DNA of 64,000 nucleotides from Apodemus sylvaticus (Eukaryota > Chordata > Mammalia > Rodentia > Muridae): NCBI RefSeq assembly GCF_947179515.1, contig NC_067485.1, positions 11,846,096 to 11,910,095 on the forward strand, written 5' to 3'. The translations under genes and the position numbers were made by a program. The notes below the pieces were generated by a model that saw nothing but the letters and a program-made list of their open reading frames with translations, was not told where the DNA came from and ran no database searches. Positions 61,492-64,000 of the stretch are shown here, piece after piece (position 1 is the stretch's first letter; each line of letters opens with the position of its first letter).

Positions 61492-61677
61492 CTTCCGAAG
61501 AACAAAGAGAGTGAGACAAGGCCCACGAGGCAATCATCTGGTCACGGGGCTGTGGAGCTCAGGTCTCTCCTCCACCCGCACCAGGGTCCAAAGTCAGCTG
61601 GAGCCGCGGCAGCAAGCATCCGTCTCACTGAGTCATCTTGAAGCCCTATGGCACTAATTTTAGGACTATTTAATAGA

Positions 61678-61899
61678 CATGGATCTCATTTTCTTTTTTT
61701 TTTTTTTTTAATTTATTTATTTAATCTATGTAAGTACACTGTAGTTGTCTTCAGACACACCAGAAGAGGGCATCAGATCTCATTACAGATGGTTGTAAGC
61801 CACCATGTGGTTTCTGGGATTTGAACTCAGGACCTTTAGAAGAGCAGTCAGTGCCCTTAAGTGCTGAGCCATCTCTCCAGCCCAGGATCTCATTTTCTT
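61678..61899 (-). repeat. B2 SINE with target duplication
   Basis: Complete reverse B2 at about 61694-61883. ggatctcattttctt flanks it on both sides (about 61680 and 61885). Confidence 0.95.
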
Positions 61900-62157
61900 A
61901 TCTCTCCAATAATCAACACATTTTCATAATCAATAACAAATACCTTGGTACATGAGAAAAGTGAATCTTTTATAGCAAATATTAGTGAACATTAGGAAAT
62001 TTGTCTGAGAAAAATAATTACAAAATTTAGACAGGATGGAAAAATTTTAGAAATTCATACGTATAGTAATACTCAAAATATCAAGGGGCTTTACATTTGA
62101 CTTATGCCTCTAATAAGAAAATGGCTTAATTTTAATGATATAAAATTAATATTTGTT

Positions 62158-62460
62158 AGGCTAGAGAGATAGCTCAGCTGTTAAGTGTACCACTGCTCTT
62201 AAAGAAGACCCACACTTGGGAGGCAGAGGCAGGTAGATTTCTGAGTTTGAGGCCAGCCTGGTCTACAGAGTGAGTTCCAGGACAGCCAGGGCTACACAGA
62301 GAAACCCTGTCTCGGAAAAAAGAAAAAAAAACAAACAACAAAAGAAGAAGATCCAAGTTCAGCTCTGAGCAACCCCGTGGAGCAAATATCCAAGCACTGG
62401 AAACAACAGTGCCAGGGAAGGCCCTGGCTCTGCAGGTGCTGCACTGCATGTGGAATGCAG
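62158..62460 (+). repeat. B2-family SINE split by a 5'-truncated B1
   Basis: B2 head at 62158-62210 ('ggctagagagatagctcagc'), B1 at 62213-62345, then the B2/B3 remainder ('agatccaagttcagctctga') to about 62460. Confidence 0.7.
62213..62345 (+). repeat. B1 SINE, 5' truncated, nested
   Basis: Begins at 'acacttgggaggcagaggca', lacking the first ~35 bp. aagaagaccc/aagaagatcc at the two borders is a probable target duplication. Confidence 0.9.
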
Positions 62461-62749
62461 GCCGACATGCAGGCAGAATACTTACATACAGAAAAATGAA
62501 GAGTAACCAATCTCTCCCTTTCACGATTGGTGTGTTTGAGTGATTTCTAGATATCCTTTCAGGTTTGAAAAAGCTACTCAAAGATGAAAAAGATATTCTT
62601 CAAAGTAAAATTCCCTAAAAATCATCAGCTTTTTTTTTTTTTTTTTTTTTTTTTTGCCATTGACTTTGCTCTTTGTTCTGCCCAGGACAGCTTTCTGTGA
62701 GCACAGTGAGGGCAGTCCTATTTTACTATAGAGCAGCAAACAGCCCTAG

Positions 62750-62885
62750 CACCATTTATCTTTGTTTTCTCAAGACAGGATTCTCTGTGTAGCCTGGGCT
62801 GCCCTGGAACTTGCTCTGTAGACCAGGCTGGCATGGGCACTCACTCTGTAGAGCAGGCTGGCCTCTAACTCACCATTTATCTTAA
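62750..62885 (-). repeat. B1 SINE with internal duplication
   Basis: Reverse B1 in which 'gctctgtagaccaggctggc' and 'actctgtagagcaggctggc' follow each other (about 62813 and 62842). 'accatttatctt' on both sides is the target duplication. Head part missing. Confidence 0.88.
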
Positions 62886-63372
62886 GTTCACTGCAGTGTA
62901 AGCTGACATTTACCAAACGGCTGTGTGGATGCATCTGCCCGCAGGCTTGTCGTGTTCCTTCACTGATATGCCTATCTCATCTGCTAGCAGGCTCGTCACG
63001 TCCCTTCACTGATCAATCTCTCTGTGCTTCTCTACAGAAGCCTGACCCTGTCCGCGGCTGCAGGCTGGCCATGTGTGTCTCTGTGGCGAGTACAGGAGTC
63101 CTCCTCCCTTCTTTTCAGATAATGTCTTTTGTACTTATAATATGTGTAGGTGTGTGTGACCCTCACGGAACAAAATAAACAAGTTATAAGCTAGTGGGGG
63201 AACGAGCCAAAGATTACAGTCTCATCATTCACTCCAAATAATGAAGTCTCCGAGTTGCTATTCTGGGAGCTGAGGCCGGAGGAAAAACTCTACTACACAA
63301 GTACGCCACTCAGGGCGACACTGCTGTCAACAATAAGAACATTTGCTAAGACACCGAAGTGTGCTGGTCTTT

Positions 63373-63374
<2 letters not shown>

Positions 63375-63417
<43 letters not shown>
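63375..63417. repeat. (GT)n microsatellite
   Basis: About 21 GT units continuing into GCGCGCGTGTG. Confidence 0.98.
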
Positions 63418-63427
<10 letters not shown>

Positions 63428-63477
63428 AGTGCGCACATGCCTCCCACCCTCCCCCCCCATTTTAAAAGACTAAACTG

Positions 63478-63612
63478 GTAGGTGGTGGTGCTGGGAGGTG
63501 GAGGCAGGTGGATCTCTGTGAGTTCAAGGCCAACCTGGTCCACAGAGCAAGTTCCAAGACAGCTTTTCAGATAAACTCTGTCTCCCAAAAAAATAAAATA
63601 AAAAAAAAAAAT
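63478..63612 (+). repeat. B1 SINE, left arm shortened
   Basis: 'gctgggaggtggaggcaggt' to 'ataaactctgtctcccaaaa'. Confidence 0.85.
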
Positions 63613-63764
63613 GACTAAACCTTTTTTCTAAACTAAAATATGACTTTTCTCCTTAACTCTTATTAATATATATAATACTGTACTAATTCTCTAATTTTCT
63701 AATGTTAAACTAATTTACCTTTCTTGAAGTAAACTCGATTTGCTCTTTATGCGACTTGCCATTT

Positions 63765-63860
63765 TTTTGTTTTTAAAGATTTATTTCATATTTTGTTTGA
63801 CTACACTGTAGCTGTCTCTACACACACACACACACATATACACACACATAGAGAGAGAGA
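63765..63860 (-). repeat. B2 tail fragment with CA/GA microsatellite
   Basis: 'gttttt aaagatttatttca' to 'gactacactgtagctgtctc' is the reverse tail side of a B2. The rest has become CACACA and GAGAGA. Confidence 0.75.
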
Positions 63861-63945
63861 GCATATGTATGTGTGAGAGTTGTATTCCATATGCTGTTTG
63901 CTTAGGTAAACTAGAACCTTTCCCTATGCTGTCAGGTGTCTGTTT

Positions 63946-64000
63946 TTGAGACAGGGTTTTTCCTGCCCTGGAACTAGTTCTGGAGCCAAGACTGGCCTGG
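63946..64000 (-). repeat. B1 SINE cut by window edge
   Basis: 'gtttttgagacagggttttt' to 'agccaagactggcctgg', continuing past 64000. Confidence 0.85.

Larger units (their letters stand above)
61492..64000. other. Ddx46 intron to window edge
   Basis: No Arg/Ser-rich coding exon is present on the minus strand in the last 2.5 kb. 61900-62155 and 63060-63365 hold no recognised element; 62940-63060 has a ~48-bp imperfect direct repeat ('gcaggcttgtcgtgttcctt' versus 'gcaggctcgtcacgtccctt'). Confidence 0.6.

Noticed and set aside
63719..63766. Exon-like minus-strand stretch ending ...CAAGAAAG|GTAAAT, considered as an upstream Ddx46 exon
   Set aside because: It does not encode the Arg/Ser-rich sequence expected before residue ~119, has no acceptor with a pyrimidine tract, and begins at the A-rich end of a B2 fragment.
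1..64000. An undescribed prokaryote-like or defence system
   Set aside because: All clear coding sequence belongs to two conserved vertebrate genes, and the rest is typical mouse repeat landscape.

Overview
This is mammalian, almost certainly house mouse (Mus), genomic DNA. The evidence is split genes with GT-AG introns, a CpG-island promoter, and very dense rodent SINEs (B1, B2, B3/B4) with few ID elements, plus a mouse ORR1-type MaLR retroelement and a URR1 hAT element. Two protein-coding genes are supported, both on the minus strand and transcribed from right to left. From memory, the order matches human 5q31 (DDX46 then C5orf24) and the corresponding mouse chromosome 13 segment.

Layout: 1-6580 is intergenic DNA with SINEs and LTR fragments. 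6580-11043 is the last exon of the C5orf24 orthologue (mouse B230219D22Rik): a 188-codon reading frame at 10474-11040 followed by a 3.9 kb 3' UTR. Its intron fills 11044 to about 17100, and its CpG-island promoter lies at about 16840-17480. 17480 to about 27560 is intergenic and repeat-rich, with an LTR inside a B1, a 33-bp minisatellite and a URR1 element. 27560-64000 is Ddx46: the 3' UTR, then 20 coding exons between 29939 and 61491. These encode the last ~914 residues of a protein of about 1,032. Exons for the first ~118 residues (the Arg/Ser-rich N-terminus) and the promoter lie beyond 64000.

Ddx46 encodes the PRP5-type DEAD-box ATPase that acts with the U2 snRNP before the first spliceosome forms. 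All canonical helicase motifs I looked for are intact, and exon lengths and phases join in frame with no break. One intron (33-32 kb) uses a GC rather than a GT donor. That intron's upstream neighbour carries a complete ORR1A-type MaLR element in antisense, with a 5-bp target duplication. C5orf24 encodes a small basic protein of unknown function with four 16-residue repeats, each carrying a Gly-Arg-Pro core as in AT-hooks.

I found no CRISPR array, operon, prokaryotic defence system, or evidence of an undescribed system. Most short open frames are antisense or sense shadows of B1/B2 SINEs, microsatellites or the CpG island. Repeat family names were assigned by eye from consensus memory. B1 and B2 calls are secure, while B3/B4, LTR and L1 calls are less so, and edges are accurate to about 10 bases unless a target duplication is given.
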